Shown here piece after piece: positions 26,254 through 34,858 of a stretch of 64,000 nucleotides of DNA. Within the stretch, counting starts at the first letter, position 1. Every line of letters begins with the position of its first letter. The notes below the pieces were generated by a model. The model did not search any database. It had not been told where the DNA came from and was given only the letters and a program-made list of their open reading frames with translations. Source of the DNA: Afipia carboxidovorans OM5 (lineage in GTDB: Bacteria; Pseudomonadota; Alphaproteobacteria; Rhizobiales; Xanthobacteraceae); NCBI RefSeq assembly GCF_000218565.1, contig NC_015684.1:1860001-1924000 (forward strand), read 5' to 3'. The translations under genes were made by a program, and so were the position numbers.

Positions 26254-26523
26254 ATGATCACCTTCGATCCGGCAAAGCGGGAATTGACGCTGAAGATGCG
26301 TGGGCTGGATTTTGCCGACGCAGAACTGGTTTTCTCGGCCCGCACTGCAACGGTTGAGGACGCGCGATTTGACTATGGCGAGATCCGCTACCGTACCGCC
26401 GGATTTCTGCGAGGACGATTGGTCGTTGTTGTCTGGACGCCGCGTGAAGAGGCGCGGCACATCATCTCGATGAGGCATTGCCATGCCAAAGAAGAAAAAA
26501 AGTGGCACGAGCGTATGGGTTGA
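26254..26523 (+). CDS. brnT: BrnT-family ribonuclease toxin
   Basis: This 89-residue protein is a type II toxin of the BrnT family, a RelE-like fold ribonuclease. Family features are ITFDPAKRE near the start (here a diverged form of the usual motif), the RYRTAGFLRGRLVVVVWTPRE strand pair and the C-terminal HIISMRHCHAKEEKKW helix. The antitoxin gene overlaps its 3' end by 41 bases, the usual brnTA layout. The promoter just upstream carries an inverted repeat. It is the only clear accessory module in the window and sits between kdsA and queF. Confidence 0.9.
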   Translation: MITFDPAKRELTLKMRGLDFADAELVFSARTATVEDARFDYGEIRYRTAGFLRGRLVVVVWTPREEARHIISMRHCHAKEEKKWHERMG

Positions 26524-26752
26524 TCCGGACGACGCGCCGGAGCTCGATGACGACTTCTTTGATCGTGCCGAAATCCGTGAAGGCGACAAGATCATCCGCC
26601 GCGGCCGGCCCCCGCTGGGTCTTGTTGCTAAGAAATCGGTGACGTTGCGGCTCGACGACGATGTGATCGCGGCCTATCGCGAAACCGGCGCGGGCTGGCA
26701 GTCGCGCATCAACGCCGACTTGCGCAAGGCGCGCAAGCTCGGGAAGGTTTGA
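26483..26752 (+). CDS. brnA: BrnA-family antitoxin
   Basis: The 89-residue protein neutralises BrnT and binds DNA through a C-terminal ribbon-helix-helix-like region. The family signature is the stretch KKSVTLRLDDDVIAAYRETG followed by GWQSRINADLRKA. The N-terminus is lysine-rich (MPKKKKSG), then acidic (DPDDAPELDDDFF), the part expected to wrap the toxin. Its start lies inside the toxin gene, so the two are co-translated. The gene ends seven bases before the convergent queF stop. Confidence 0.9.
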   Translation: MPKKKKSGTSVWVDPDDAPELDDDFFDRAEIREGDKIIRRGRPPLGLVAKKSVTLRLDDDVIAAYRETGAGWQSRINADLRKARKLGKV

Positions 26753-26758
26753 TGGCTC

Positions 26759-27235
26759 TTAACCCCGCCCCCTGTACGGCGGCACGCCCTGGTCCGGTAC
26801 CCAGACATTCTTCGGCAGCCGGCCGCTTTGCCAGAACACGTCGATCGGGATGCCGCCGCGCGGATACCAGTAGCCGCCGATGCGCAACCAGCGCGGTTTG
26901 ATCTCGCGGACGAGGCGCTGGCCGATCGCGACTGTGCAGTCCTCGTGGAATGCGCCGTGGTTGCGGAAGCTCGCGAGATAGAGCTTCAGCGCCTTCGATT
27001 CCACCAGCCAGTTGCCGGGCACGTAGTCGATCACGAGGTGGGCGAAGTCGGGCTGGCCGGTGATCGGGCACAGGCTGGTGAATTCAGGTGCGGCGAAGCG
27101 CACGAGGTAATCTGTGCCTGCGTGCGGATTGGGGACGCGGTCGAGCTTTGCCTCCTCGGGCGAGGCGGGCAGCGTGACCGGGCGGCCGAGCTGAAGCGGG
27201 GCTTTTGTGGCGGCCGGGCGCGGCTTTCGGGACAT
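26759..27235 (-). CDS. queF: QueF, NADPH-dependent preQ0 reductase
   Basis: This 158-residue enzyme reduces 7-cyano-7-deazaguanine (preQ0) to preQ1 in queuosine synthesis. It is the short, unimodular type: catalytic Cys56 in FTSLCPITGQPDF with Asp63, and the NADPH/substrate motif around Glu79 in VESKALKLYLASFRNHG with His97-Glu98. The ATG at 27235 has a GGAGA site upstream and gives the usual family N-terminus; the frame is open to 27286. It is convergent with brnA and divergent from eno. No preQ1 riboswitch is seen before it. Confidence 0.97.
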   Translation of the reverse strand: MSRKPRPAATKAPLQLGRPVTLPASPEEAKLDRVPNPHAGTDYLVRFAAPEFTSLCPITGQPDFAHLVIDYVPGNWLVESKALKLYLASFRNHGAFHEDCTVAIGQRLVREIKPRWLRIGGYWYPRGGIPIDVFWQSGRLPKNVWVPDQGVPPYRGRG

Positions 27236-27387
27236 CGGGTTTCTCCGTTTGCGGGCGGTGATAGCGAAATCGGCGCGGCGCGTCACCGGGTTCGCATCGG
27301 TCCATGCGCCGTTGCGGCTTTTCCCGCCGGAATCCTTGCTGTAGAAGCAGCCATCCCTGTTTTCCTTCGAATCCCAAAGAGGCGCAC

Positions 27388-28671
27388 ATGACTGCCATCG
27401 TCGATATCATTGGCCGCGAAATCCTGGACAGCCGTGGCAATCCGACGGTCGAGGTCGATGTGGTGCTGGAGGATGGCTCGATGGGCCGCGCCGCAGTGCC
27501 CTCGGGCGCCTCGACCGGCGCGCATGAGGCAGTGGAACTGCGCGACGGCGACAAGGGTCGCTATGGCGGCAAGGGCGTCGAGAAGGCGGTCGAAGCCGTC
27601 AGCGGCGAGATTTTCGATGCCATCGGCGGCATGGATGCCGAGAACCAGGTGCAGATCGACAACGCAATGATCGCGCTCGACGGCACGCCCAACAAGAGCC
27701 GCTTGGGGGCCAACGCCATCCTCGGCGTCTCGCTCGCGGTGGCGAAGGCCGCGGCCGAGTCCTGCGACATGCCGCTTTATCGGTATGTCGGCGGCACCTC
27801 GGCGCGCGTGCTGCCGGTGCCGATGATGAACATCGTCAATGGCGGCGTCCACGCCGACAACCCGATCGATTTCCAGGAAATCATGGTGATGCCGGTCGGC
27901 GCGCAAAGCTTCGCGGAAGCCCTGCGCTGCGGTGCGGAGATCTTCCACACGCTGAAGGGCGAACTGAAGAAGGCCGGCCACAACACCAATGTCGGCGACG
28001 AGGGCGGCTTCGCGCCGAACCTGCCGTCGGCCGACGCCGCGCTCGACTTCGTCATGAGCGCGATCGGCAAGGCGGGCTACAAGGCCGGCGACGACGTGAT
28101 GCTGGCGCTCGACTGCGCCTCGACCGAGTTCTTCAAGGACGGCAAGTACGTCTATGAAGGCGAGAAGAAGACCCGCTCGCGCTCCGAGCAGGCGAAGTAT
28201 CTCGCCGACCTCACCAGCCGCTACCCGATCGTCTCGATCGAGGACGGCATGGCCGAGGACGACATGGACGGCTGGAAGGAACTGACCGACCTGATCGGTG
28301 GCAAGGTCCAGCTTGTCGGCGACGATCTGTTCGTCACCAACGTCACGCGGCTTGCCGACGGTATCAAGCGCGGCATCGGCAACTCGATCCTCGTCAAGGT
28401 CAACCAGATCGGCACGCTGACCGAGACGCTTGCCGCGGTCGAGATGGCGCACAAGGCGGCTTATACCGCCGTGATGTCGCATCGCTCGGGTGAGACCGAG
28501 GATTCCACCATTGCCGACCTCGCGGTCGCGACCAATTGCGGGCAGATCAAGACTGGCTCGCTCGCGCGCTCGGATCGTACCTCGAAGTACAACCAGCTCC
28601 TGCGCATCGAGCAGCAGCTTGACGATCAGGCGCTTTACGCCGGCCGCTCGGCGCTCAAGGCGCTGGCGTAA
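27388..28671 (+). CDS. eno: Enolase
   Basis: The 427-residue enzyme converts 2-phosphoglycerate to phosphoenolpyruvate and is cytoplasmic; in many bacteria it also joins the RNA degradosome. Motifs are [31 protein letters not shown], the [11 protein letters not shown] loop, [10 protein letters not shown] with a metal-binding acid, [12 protein letters not shown] and [17 protein letters not shown]. The ATG at 27388 follows AGAGG by six bases. Length is normal. It is followed by a 430-base spacer full of hairpin repeats. Confidence 0.99.
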
Positions 28672-28683
28672 GCTAAAGCGCGG

Positions 28684-28803
28684 CCCTGTACTGGGCGCGT
28701 CGCATCACGACGTGGTGCGGCGCTGAACCGGGACCGTCGCGAGTGCACAGCTGGAACGGCCCCGGCTTGGCAGTGCAGCGTGACACGCTGCACCGATCCC
28801 GGG
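28684..28803 (+). repeat. Two-hairpin intergenic repeat, copy 3 (eno-flavin reductase)
   Basis: The inner stem of the first hairpin is GCGTCGCATCAC/GTGGTGCGGCGC (12 pairs, two of them G-U on the plus strand). The second has a perfect nine-base stem GTGCAGCGT/ACGCTGCAC enclosed by CCCGG boundaries. The outer pairing of the first hairpin is weaker than in the other copies. Confidence 0.72.
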
Positions 28804-28811
28804 TGCGAACT

Positions 28812-28990
28812 TTCCCTTCAGCTCTTCCCAAAAAAGGGCGTTCACGCCCGTCTTTGACGGGAGATGGGAGAGGTCGCTTTGCGTTAGCAAAGCGGGTGAG
28901 GGAGACTCCATAACCTATTGGGGTCTCGAACCCTTCATCCCAATCCTTCTCCCCATGGGAAAGGGAGCATAGCGCTGCCAGTGTGTGCGC
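28812..28990. repeat. Mosaic of short palindromes after eno
   Basis: Several hairpins lie end to end: GGGCG/CGCCC near 28848, CGCTTTGC/GCAAAGCG near 28873-28892, and CTCCCCATGGGAAAGGGAG-like pairing near 28949. Segments such as GGGTGAGGG recur before pyrG, and CTCTCCC/GGGAG recurs near 37740 and 43180. No gene is seen between 28672 and 29103. Confidence 0.6.
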
Positions 28991-29103
28991 ACCTTTCGCC
29001 CCCGCCGAAGGTAAGTCACTCCCAATTGCCCCATATTCATGCACTTGCATGATTATCCCGGCAGGGTAAGCTGCGCTCCCCACGTTTGCATTGAGGACGT
29101 TTC

Positions 29104-29664
29104 ATGCCCCATCAGGTTCTGGTTATTGTCGGCAGCCTCCGGAAAGAGGCCTATTCGCTCAAGGTCGCGCATGCGCTCGCGAAAGCGGCCCCGGCTTCGC
29201 TGAAGCTCTCGGTCGAAACGCTGCAGGGGCTGTCGTTCTTCAATCAGGACCTGGAAGCCAATCCGCCGGCGGACTGGCTCGCCTTTCGCGACAAGATCAA
29301 GGCGTCGGACGCGGTGATCTTCGTCACGCCGGAATACAACCGTTCGATTCCGGGCGTCTTGCGCAACGCCATCGACGTTGCCTCGCGGCCGCCCGGAAAG
29401 AGCTCGTTCCTAGGCAAGCCGGTCGGCATCGTCGGCAATTCGCCGGGACCGCTCGGCGGCGTCAGCGCGGCGATGGAGCTGAAGCGCTCGATGTCCGGCA
29501 TCTGCGGGCCGATTCTGGGCCAGCCGGAAATCTACCTGACGCAGGTCGGGAACTCGTTCAACGAGCAGGGCGAGGTGACGAACGAGGGCTTCACCAAGGT
29601 GATCCAGCAATACGTCGAGGCGTTTGCCGCCTTCGTGGAGCGGCAGAAGAAGGCGATGGCGTAA
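29104..29664 (+). CDS. NADPH-dependent FMN reductase (flavodoxin-fold)
   Basis: This 186-residue protein belongs to the FMN-reductase family that includes ChrR/YieF-type quinone and chromate reductases. The FMN phosphate loop appears as GSLRKEAYSLKVAHAL near residues 10-25, and the second flavin motif as TPEYNRSIPGVLRNAIDVAS near 80-99. It is soluble and probably tetrameric like its relatives. The serine and asparagine usual in the first loop are partly replaced, which may tune flavin binding. It starts at the ATG at 29104 and is followed 42 bases later by an ftsB-like gene. Physiological acceptor unknown. Confidence 0.9.
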   Translation: MPHQVLVIVGSLRKEAYSLKVAHALAKAAPASLKLSVETLQGLSFFNQDLEANPPADWLAFRDKIKASDAVIFVTPEYNRSIPGVLRNAIDVASRPPGKSSFLGKPVGIVGNSPGPLGGVSAAMELKRSMSGICGPILGQPEIYLTQVGNSFNEQGEVTNEGFTKVIQQYVEAFAAFVERQKKAMA

Positions 29665-29706
29665 GCCGTTAGCGCCGAATTAACCGTGACGGCGCATCGT
29701 GCCGTG

Positions 29707-30021
29707 ATGGTTTCTCGTGCACGATTCAAGGCGTTCCTGACCGGCCTCGCGCTCTACGCGATCGCGGCCGGCTTCATCACCTATTTCGGTGTCAACGCCT
29801 ATACCGGCCGTTACGGTATCAATGCCCGCATCGAGCTCGAGAAGGAGGCGGCGACGCTGTCCGCTGAACTTGCGCGGCTCAAGGCGGATCGTGCGGAGGA
29901 AGAAAAGCGCGTTGCGCTGCTGCGCTCCGACAAAGTCGATCCCGACATGCTCGACGAGCGTGCGCGCTATCAGCTCGACTATGCGCATCCGCGCGATCTC
30001 GTGCGTGTGCTGTCGCGCTAA
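29707..30021 (+). CDS. ftsB: FtsB/DivIC-like septum formation initiator
   Basis: This 104-residue bitopic protein has a short basic N-terminus, one membrane helix (about residues 10-28, LTGLALYAIAAGFITYFGV) and a heptad-patterned coiled coil (about 40-75) ending in a short conserved tail (DMLDERARYQLDYAHPRDLV). That is the layout of FtsB, which links FtsL and FtsQ in the divisome. The ATG at 29707 gives a normal N-terminus; a GTG at 29686 is an alternative. It lies upstream of the pyruvate dehydrogenase genes, as in other Rhizobiales, here separated by the sorAB pair. Confidence 0.88.
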   Translation: MVSRARFKAFLTGLALYAIAAGFITYFGVNAYTGRYGINARIELEKEAATLSAELARLKADRAEEEKRVALLRSDKVDPDMLDERARYQLDYAHPRDLVRVLSR

Positions 30022-30280
30022 GGCTGAAATACTTTCATCTGGAATATCGTACGCCACGCATGACGTCGGCAAAGTCGCGCGTCTTTGTCGTGCTCTCTTC
30101 AAATTTTCGATTGGATCGTTCGTAAATTCCGACCACACCGCGCGATATATTCATCCGCGGCAATAGCCGCGTTGCGCAATAATTTTCTCCAGATTACGCT
30201 CACAGCAGCATAACGGCACTCGGGACGCGAGTGTCGGCTAGTCGGTTTCGGGAGCGAAACCAACGACAAGGAGAGCGACC

Positions 30281-31666
30281 ATGAAACAGGTCAAGGAGTA
30301 CGCGCGCGAGCGTTCTATCGACGAACTTTATCAGGAGGACCCGGAAAGAGCGGATGCGAATGTTTTCGGCCGCAAAACCGACGTTGGACGTCGCGGCTTT
30401 CTGGGCGGCGCTGGACTCGCGGCCATGAGTGCGGCCGTCGGCGGCGCCATTCCATTCGCTGCCAATATGCCCGGCGGATTAATTCCGGCAGCGTTTGCGC
30501 AGTCCACTCCGCCAACGCCAACTGTTGGTACTTCGCCTGCGGCGCCTGCCGCGCCGAAGGGGCCGCAACATCTCAACTTCCCCGGCAAGAGCGACAAGCT
30601 CGTCGTCCTCGGTGATCGGCCGCTGGTTGCGGAAACGCCGGAAGATCAGCTCAATGACGATACGACGCCGACCAACAAGCTGTTCGTGCGCAACAACGGC
30701 CAGACGCCGGACGAGGCGAAAGATCCGGACAAGTGGTCGTTCGAGATCGACGGCGAGGTCAACAAGAAGCTGACGCTGACGCTCGGCGAGTTGAAATCGA
30801 AGTACAAGCCGGTGACGCGCCGCATGGTGCTGGAGTGCGGCGGCAACGGCCGTTCGTTCTTCACGCCGCAAGCGCGCGGCAATCAGTGGACCAACGGCGG
30901 CGCGGGTTGTCCGGAATGGACCGGCGTGCGGCTGGCCGACGTGCTCAAAACCGCGGGACTTAAACCTTCTGCGGTTTTCTCTGCGCACTACGGCAGCGAC
31001 CAGCATCTCTCCGGCGATGCGTCGAAGGCGACGGTGTCGCGCGGCGTGCCGGTCAAGAAGCTGATGGACGAAAACAACCTGATCGTCTGGCAGGTCAATG
31101 GTGAACCGCTTCCCAACATCAATGGTGGTCCAGTGCGGCTTCTCATTCCCGGCTGGCCGGGCTCGTTGTCGGCAAAGTGGCTCAACCGAATCTGGCTTCG
31201 CGACAAGGAGCATGACGGACCGGGCATGACCAACTTCTCCTATCGCGTGCCCATCAAGCCGATGGTGCCGGGCGACAAGGGCGACCCGAAGAACTTCAAG
31301 ATTCTGGAGTCGATGCCGGTGCGCTCGATCATCACCAGTCCGGCGAACGGCGACAAGATCGCCGCCGGCACCAAGGAGATCAAGCTGCGCGGTGCGGCCT
31401 GGGCCGGCGATCTGACGGTGCAGGAGGTCGATGTTTCCACCGATTTCGGTGCGACATGGACCAAGGCGAAAGTCAGCAAGCCAAAGAACAAGTACGACTG
31501 GCAACGCTGGACCGCGACTGTCAAGCTGCCGACCGACGGCTATTACGAGATCTGGACCCGCGGTACGGATTCCAGAGGCGTGATGCAGCCGCATATGGCC
31601 GGGTTCTGGAACCCGCAGGGCTATGGCGGCAACGCCATGCATCGTATCGCGGTGCTGGTTGGTTGA
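30281..31666 (+). CDS. SorA-like periplasmic sulfite dehydrogenase, molybdenum subunit
   Basis: The 461-residue protein is a sulfite-oxidase-family molybdoenzyme exported by the Tat system. The twin-arginine motif GRRGFLGG has Arg37-Arg38, preceded by an unusually long 36-residue n-region. The cofactor-binding domain has the molybdenum-ligating Cys186 in LECGGNGRSFF, then WTGVRLADVL and GWPGSLSAKWLNRI; the C-terminal dimerisation domain (about 350-461) ends MHRIAVLV. The start codon of the cytochrome gene overlaps its stop (TGATG), so the two form a SorAB-type heterodimer that passes electrons from sulfite to cytochrome c. Export requires TatABC, and the cofactor requires MoaC and MoeA, all encoded in this window. 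Confidence 0.93.
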   Translation: MKQVKEYARERSIDELYQEDPERADANVFGRKTDVGRRGFLGGAGLAAMSAAVGGAIPFAANMPGGLIPAAFAQSTPPTPTVGTSPAAPAAPKGPQHLNFPGKSDKLVVLGDRPLVAETPEDQLNDDTTPTNKLFVRNNGQTPDEAKDPDKWSFEIDGEVNKKLTLTLGELKSKYKPVTRRMVLECGGNGRSFFTPQARGNQWTNGGAGCPEWTGVRLADVLKTAGLKPSAVFSAHYGSDQHLSGDASKATVSRGVPVKKLMDENNLIVWQVNGEPLPNINGGPVRLLIPGWPGSLSAKWLNRIWLRDKEHDGPGMTNFSYRVPIKPMVPGDKGDPKNFKILESMPVRSIITSPANGDKIAAGTKEIKLRGAAWAGDLTVQEVDVSTDFGATWTKAKVSKPKNKYDWQRWTATVKLPTDGYYEIWTRGTDSRGVMQPHMAGFWNPQGYGGNAMHRIAVLVG

Positions 31667-32055
31667 TGTCGACGTCTCACCACCACTTCCCCCTGTCCGC
31701 CGCGCGTTTTGCGCGGCGGCTTGGGTTCGCCCTTGTCGTGAGTATCGCTGCGACCGCGACAGTCGCGGCCCAAACGGAGGAGACGCCGGAGGATTATCCG
31801 GATGGTCCCGGACGCGATGACACTTTCTATGCCTGCACCGCCTGTCACGGCTTCAAGCTTGTGGCGCAGCAGGGCATGAACCGCCGCCAATGGGATGAAT
31901 CGATCAACCTGATGATCGCGCGGCATGGCATGCCAGAGCCGGAGGCGAAGGATCGCGAGGTCATCCTCAACTATCTCGAACGGACATTCCCGCCGCGGAC
32001 GGCGCCGAGTGGCGGCAGCAGCGGCGGCGGCTTTCGCAATCCGTTCATGAAATAG
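31666..32055 (+). CDS. SorB-like monoheme cytochrome c
   Basis: This 129-residue protein has a Sec signal peptide (cleavage near VAA, about residue 35) and one heme-c site, CTACH, with Cys57, Cys60 and axial His61. The likely distal methionine is in ARHGMPEPE. Its start overlaps the sorA stop, so it should be the redox partner of the molybdenum subunit. The C-terminus is a glycine/serine-rich tail (GGSSGGGFRNPF). Length and layout fit the small cytochrome subunit of sulfite dehydrogenases; sequence similarity alone is not enough to exclude other c-type partners. Confidence 0.9.
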   Translation: MSTSHHHFPLSAARFARRLGFALVVSIAATATVAAQTEETPEDYPDGPGRDDTFYACTACHGFKLVAQQGMNRRQWDESINLMIARHGMPEPEAKDREVILNYLERTFPPRTAPSGGSSGGGFRNPFMK

Positions 32056-32387
32056 CCGATGTGAAAAGGGAGGCGCCAATCCAACGACAAACGAGCCGGT
32101 TGGATTGGCGCTTTCTGCGGGAATCGAACCGCTCTCTGTGATGGAGAGCCGTTCGCACCGGTGCATAAGTCGAGGGCGGCACGTGTCCGCGCAGGCGGTG
32201 ATACCGCTCCGTGCATCGTGCACGCAAAACAGACAACACAAATTTCAAAATCCCGCGCGGGCGATGCCATTAATTGCGTCTCGTTGCGGTGCAAAATGTT
32301 TTGTATTCCTGCGACGTTACGCGATCCTTCCCCGTCGGAGAGAGTTGGAGTAGAGAGGATTCATCACCTCTTTTACCCGGACATCTC
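32056..32387. other. sorB-pdhA spacer with a terminator-like hairpin
   Basis: A 13-base stem (about 32073-32085, GCGCCAATCCAAC, with 32099-32111) closes a loop and is followed by TTT, so it probably ends the sorAB transcript. The region from 32110 to 32190 contains a tRNA-like T-arm resemblance that I rejected. The last 150 bases should hold the pdhA promoter, which I could not assign. Confidence 0.6.
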
Positions 32388-33407
32388 ATGCCCTCTGGAA
32401 AACCTTCGGCAGCCGCAACCAAAGGCGCGACGGCGAACGCCACCAAACTGGAATTCACCAAAGAGCAGGAACTGACAGCACTGCGCGACATGCTGCTGAT
32501 CCGCCGTTTCGAAGAGAAGGCGGGTCAGCTTTACGGCATGGGTGCGATCGGCGGCTTCTGCCATCTTTATATCGGACAGGAAGCGGTCGTCGTCGGCATG
32601 CAGATGGTGTTGAAGGAAGGCGATCAGGTCATCACCGGTTATCGCGACCACGGCCACATGCTCGCGACCGGCATGGACCCGAAGGGCGTGATGGCGGAAT
32701 TGACCGGCCGCCGCTCCGGCTATTCCAAAGGCAAGGGCGGCTCCATGCACATGTTCAGCAAGGAGAAGCACTTCTACGGCGGCCATGGCATCGTGGGCGC
32801 GCAGGTGCCGCTCGGCACCGGCTTGGCCTTCGCCAACCGTTATCGCGGCAACGACAATGTCGCGATCGCCTATTTCGGCGACGGCGCGGCCAATCAGGGC
32901 CAGGTCTATGAAAGCTTCAACATGGCCGAGCTGTGGAAGCTGCCGGTCGTGTATGTGATCGAGAACAACCGCTATGCCATGGGCACTGCGGTGACGCGCG
33001 CATCGGCGCAGACCGATTTCTCCAAGCGCGGCGCCTCGTTCAACATTCCCGGCGAGCAGGTCGACGGCATGGACGTGCGCGCGGTGCGCGCCGCCGGCGA
33101 GCGCGCTGTCGGCTGGTGTCGCGAAGGGAAGGGGCCTTTCATTCTCGAGATGCAGACCTATCGCTATCGCGGCCACTCGATGTCCGATCCCGCAAAATAT
33201 CGTACACGCGAGGAAGTCGAGAAGGTCCGTCACGATCAGGACCCGATCGAGCAGGTGCGCAAGCGCCTGTTGGCGGCCAAGGTCGATGAAGCCGAGTTGA
33301 AGAAGATCGACGCCGAGGTGCGCGAGATCGTCAACGACGCTGCCGACTTCGCCCAGCACGATCCCGAGCCGGACGTGTCCGAACTCTACACCGACGTTTA
33401 CCGCTAA
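32388..33407 (+). CDS. pdhA: Pyruvate dehydrogenase E1 alpha subunit
   Basis: This 339-residue subunit forms, with PdhB, the thiamine-diphosphate enzyme that decarboxylates pyruvate. The diphosphate-binding motif GDGAANQGQVYESFN begins at residue 164, and the active-site loop contains YRYRGHSMSDP, the site that is phosphorylated in mitochondrial enzymes. The ATG at 32388 gives the usual short Ala/Thr-rich N-terminus; the frame is open upstream to 32274. The heterotetrameric E1 type matches alphaproteobacteria and mitochondria. It is followed 16 bases later by pdhB. Confidence 0.98.
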   Translation: MPSGKPSAAATKGATANATKLEFTKEQELTALRDMLLIRRFEEKAGQLYGMGAIGGFCHLYIGQEAVVVGMQMVLKEGDQVITGYRDHGHMLATGMDPKGVMAELTGRRSGYSKGKGGSMHMFSKEKHFYGGHGIVGAQVPLGTGLAFANRYRGNDNVAIAYFGDGAANQGQVYESFNMAELWKLPVVYVIENNRYAMGTAVTRASAQTDFSKRGASFNIPGEQVDGMDVRAVRAAGERAVGWCREGKGPFILEMQTYRYRGHSMSDPAKYRTREEVEKVRHDQDPIEQVRKRLLAAKVDEAELKKIDAEVREIVNDAADFAQHDPEPDVSELYTDVYR

Positions 33408-33423
33408 GCGCGAGCCAACGACC

Positions 33424-34827
33424 ATGCCGATTCAAGTATTGATGCCCGCGCTCTCGCCCACGATGGAAAAGGGCAACCTTGCCAAGTGGCTGAAGAAGGA
33501 AGGCGATGCCATCAGGTCCGGCGACGTCATCGCCGAGATCGAGACCGACAAGGCGACGATGGAAGTCGAGGCGACCGACGAAGGCACCCTCGGCAAGATT
33601 CTGGTGCCGGAAGGCACCGCCGATGTTGCCGTGAACACGCCGATCGCAACCATCCTTGCTGACGGCGAAAGCGCCGCCGACCTCGACAAGGCGGCTGCAC
33701 CGGCAGCCCAGCCGAAAGCCGCCGAATCCGCGCCGCCCGCCGCTGCGCCGGCTGCAGTCCCCGTGCCCGCATCGAAGGCTGAAGCGGTCCCCGCTGCGCC
33801 CGCCAGTCAGGCAGCGCCCGATCCCGATATTCCGCCCGGTACCGAGATGGTGACGATGACGGTGCGCGATGCGTTGCGCGACGCCATCGCCGAAGAGATG
33901 CGCCGCGATGAAGACGTCTTCATCATGGGCGAGGAGGTCGCCGAGTATCAGGGCGCCTACAAGATCACCCAGGGCATCCTGCAGGAATTCTCCGCGCGCC
34001 GCGTAATCGACACGCCGATCACCGAGCATGGCTTCGCGGGCGTCGGCATCGGCGCGGCAATGGCGGGCCTGAAGCCGATCGTCGAGTTCATGACGTTCAA
34101 CTTCGCCATGCAGGCGATGGACCAGATCATCAACTCCGCCGCCAAGACGCTCTATATGTCCGGCGGGCAGATGGGCTGTTCGATCGTCTTCCGCGGCCCG
34201 AACGGTTCGGCCGCGCGCGTCGCCGCCCAGCACAGCCAGGATTATGCGGCGTGGTACTCGCAGATCCCGGGCCTCAAGGTGATTGCGCCTTACACCGCGG
34301 CCGACGCCAAGGGGCTTCTGAAAGCGGCGATTCGCGATCCGAACCCGGTGATCTTCCTCGAGCACGAAATTCTCTACGGCCACAGCTTCGAAGTGCCGAA
34401 GCTCGACGATTATGTGCTGCCGATCGGCAAGGCGCGCATCGCCCGCACCGGTCAGCATGTCACGCTGATCTCGTGGTCGCATGCCATGACGTGGACGCTG
34501 AAGGCCGCCGAAGAACTCGCCAAGGAAGGCATCGAGGCCGAGGTGATCGACCTGCGCACCATCCGGCCGATGGACACCGAAACGCTTATCGCTTCGGTGC
34601 AGAAGACCGGCCGCGCCGTCGTCATCGAGGAAGGCTGGCAGCAGTCGGGCGTCGGCTCCGAGGTCGCCGCGCGGTTGATGGAGCATGCGTTCGATTATCT
34701 TGATGCGCCGGTTGCGCGCGTCTCGGGCAAGGACGTGCCGATGCCGTATGCGGCCAACCTCGAAAAGCTTGCGCTGCCGTCTGTCGAGGACGTTGTCGCC
34801 GCCGCCAAAGCGGTCAGCTATCGGTGA
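33424..34827 (+). CDS. pdhB: Pyruvate dehydrogenase E1 beta subunit with N-terminal lipoyl domain
   Basis: This 467-residue subunit carries an extra lipoyl domain at its N-terminus (residues 1-80) with the lipoylated Lys43 in EIETDKATMEVEA, an Ala/Pro-rich flexible linker (about 84-139), and then the E1-beta catalytic part (from about 140, MTVRDALRDAIAEEMRRDEDVF). The lipoyl-E1-beta fusion is a known feature of alphaproteobacterial PDH. A 48-base stretch of the lipoyl coding region is identical to that of pdhC. The spacer to pdhC contains a two-hairpin repeat. Confidence 0.98.
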   Translation: MPIQVLMPALSPTMEKGNLAKWLKKEGDAIRSGDVIAEIETDKATMEVEATDEGTLGKILVPEGTADVAVNTPIATILADGESAADLDKAAAPAAQPKAAESAPPAAAPAAVPVPASKAEAVPAAPASQAAPDPDIPPGTEMVTMTVRDALRDAIAEEMRRDEDVFIMGEEVAEYQGAYKITQGILQEFSARRVIDTPITEHGFAGVGIGAAMAGLKPIVEFMTFNFAMQAMDQIINSAAKTLYMSGGQMGCSIVFRGPNGSAARVAAQHSQDYAAWYSQIPGLKVIAPYTAADAKGLLKAAIRDPNPVIFLEHEILYGHSFEVPKLDDYVLPIGKARIARTGQHVTLISWSHAMTWTLKAAEELAKEGIEAEVIDLRTIRPMDTETLIASVQKTGRAVVIEEGWQQSGVGSEVAARLMEHAFDYLDAPVARVSGKDVPMPYAANLEKLALPSVEDVVAAAKAVSYR

Positions 34828-34858
34828 GTGACGCGATGGTCAGGCAATTTCTTCAGTG

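Noticed and set aside
27236..27303. preQ1 riboswitch before queF
   Set aside because: The spacer is short and contains no C-rich aptamer loop and A-rich tail pairing of the known preQ1 types.
32105..32185. A tRNA gene on the minus strand: GGTTCGATTCC with a nearby six-pair stem and seven-base loop
   Set aside because: The T-arm stem does not pair over five bases, the seven-base loop lacks the U before the anticodon, there is no variable loop, and the acceptor arm has no partner. At most a tRNA relic.
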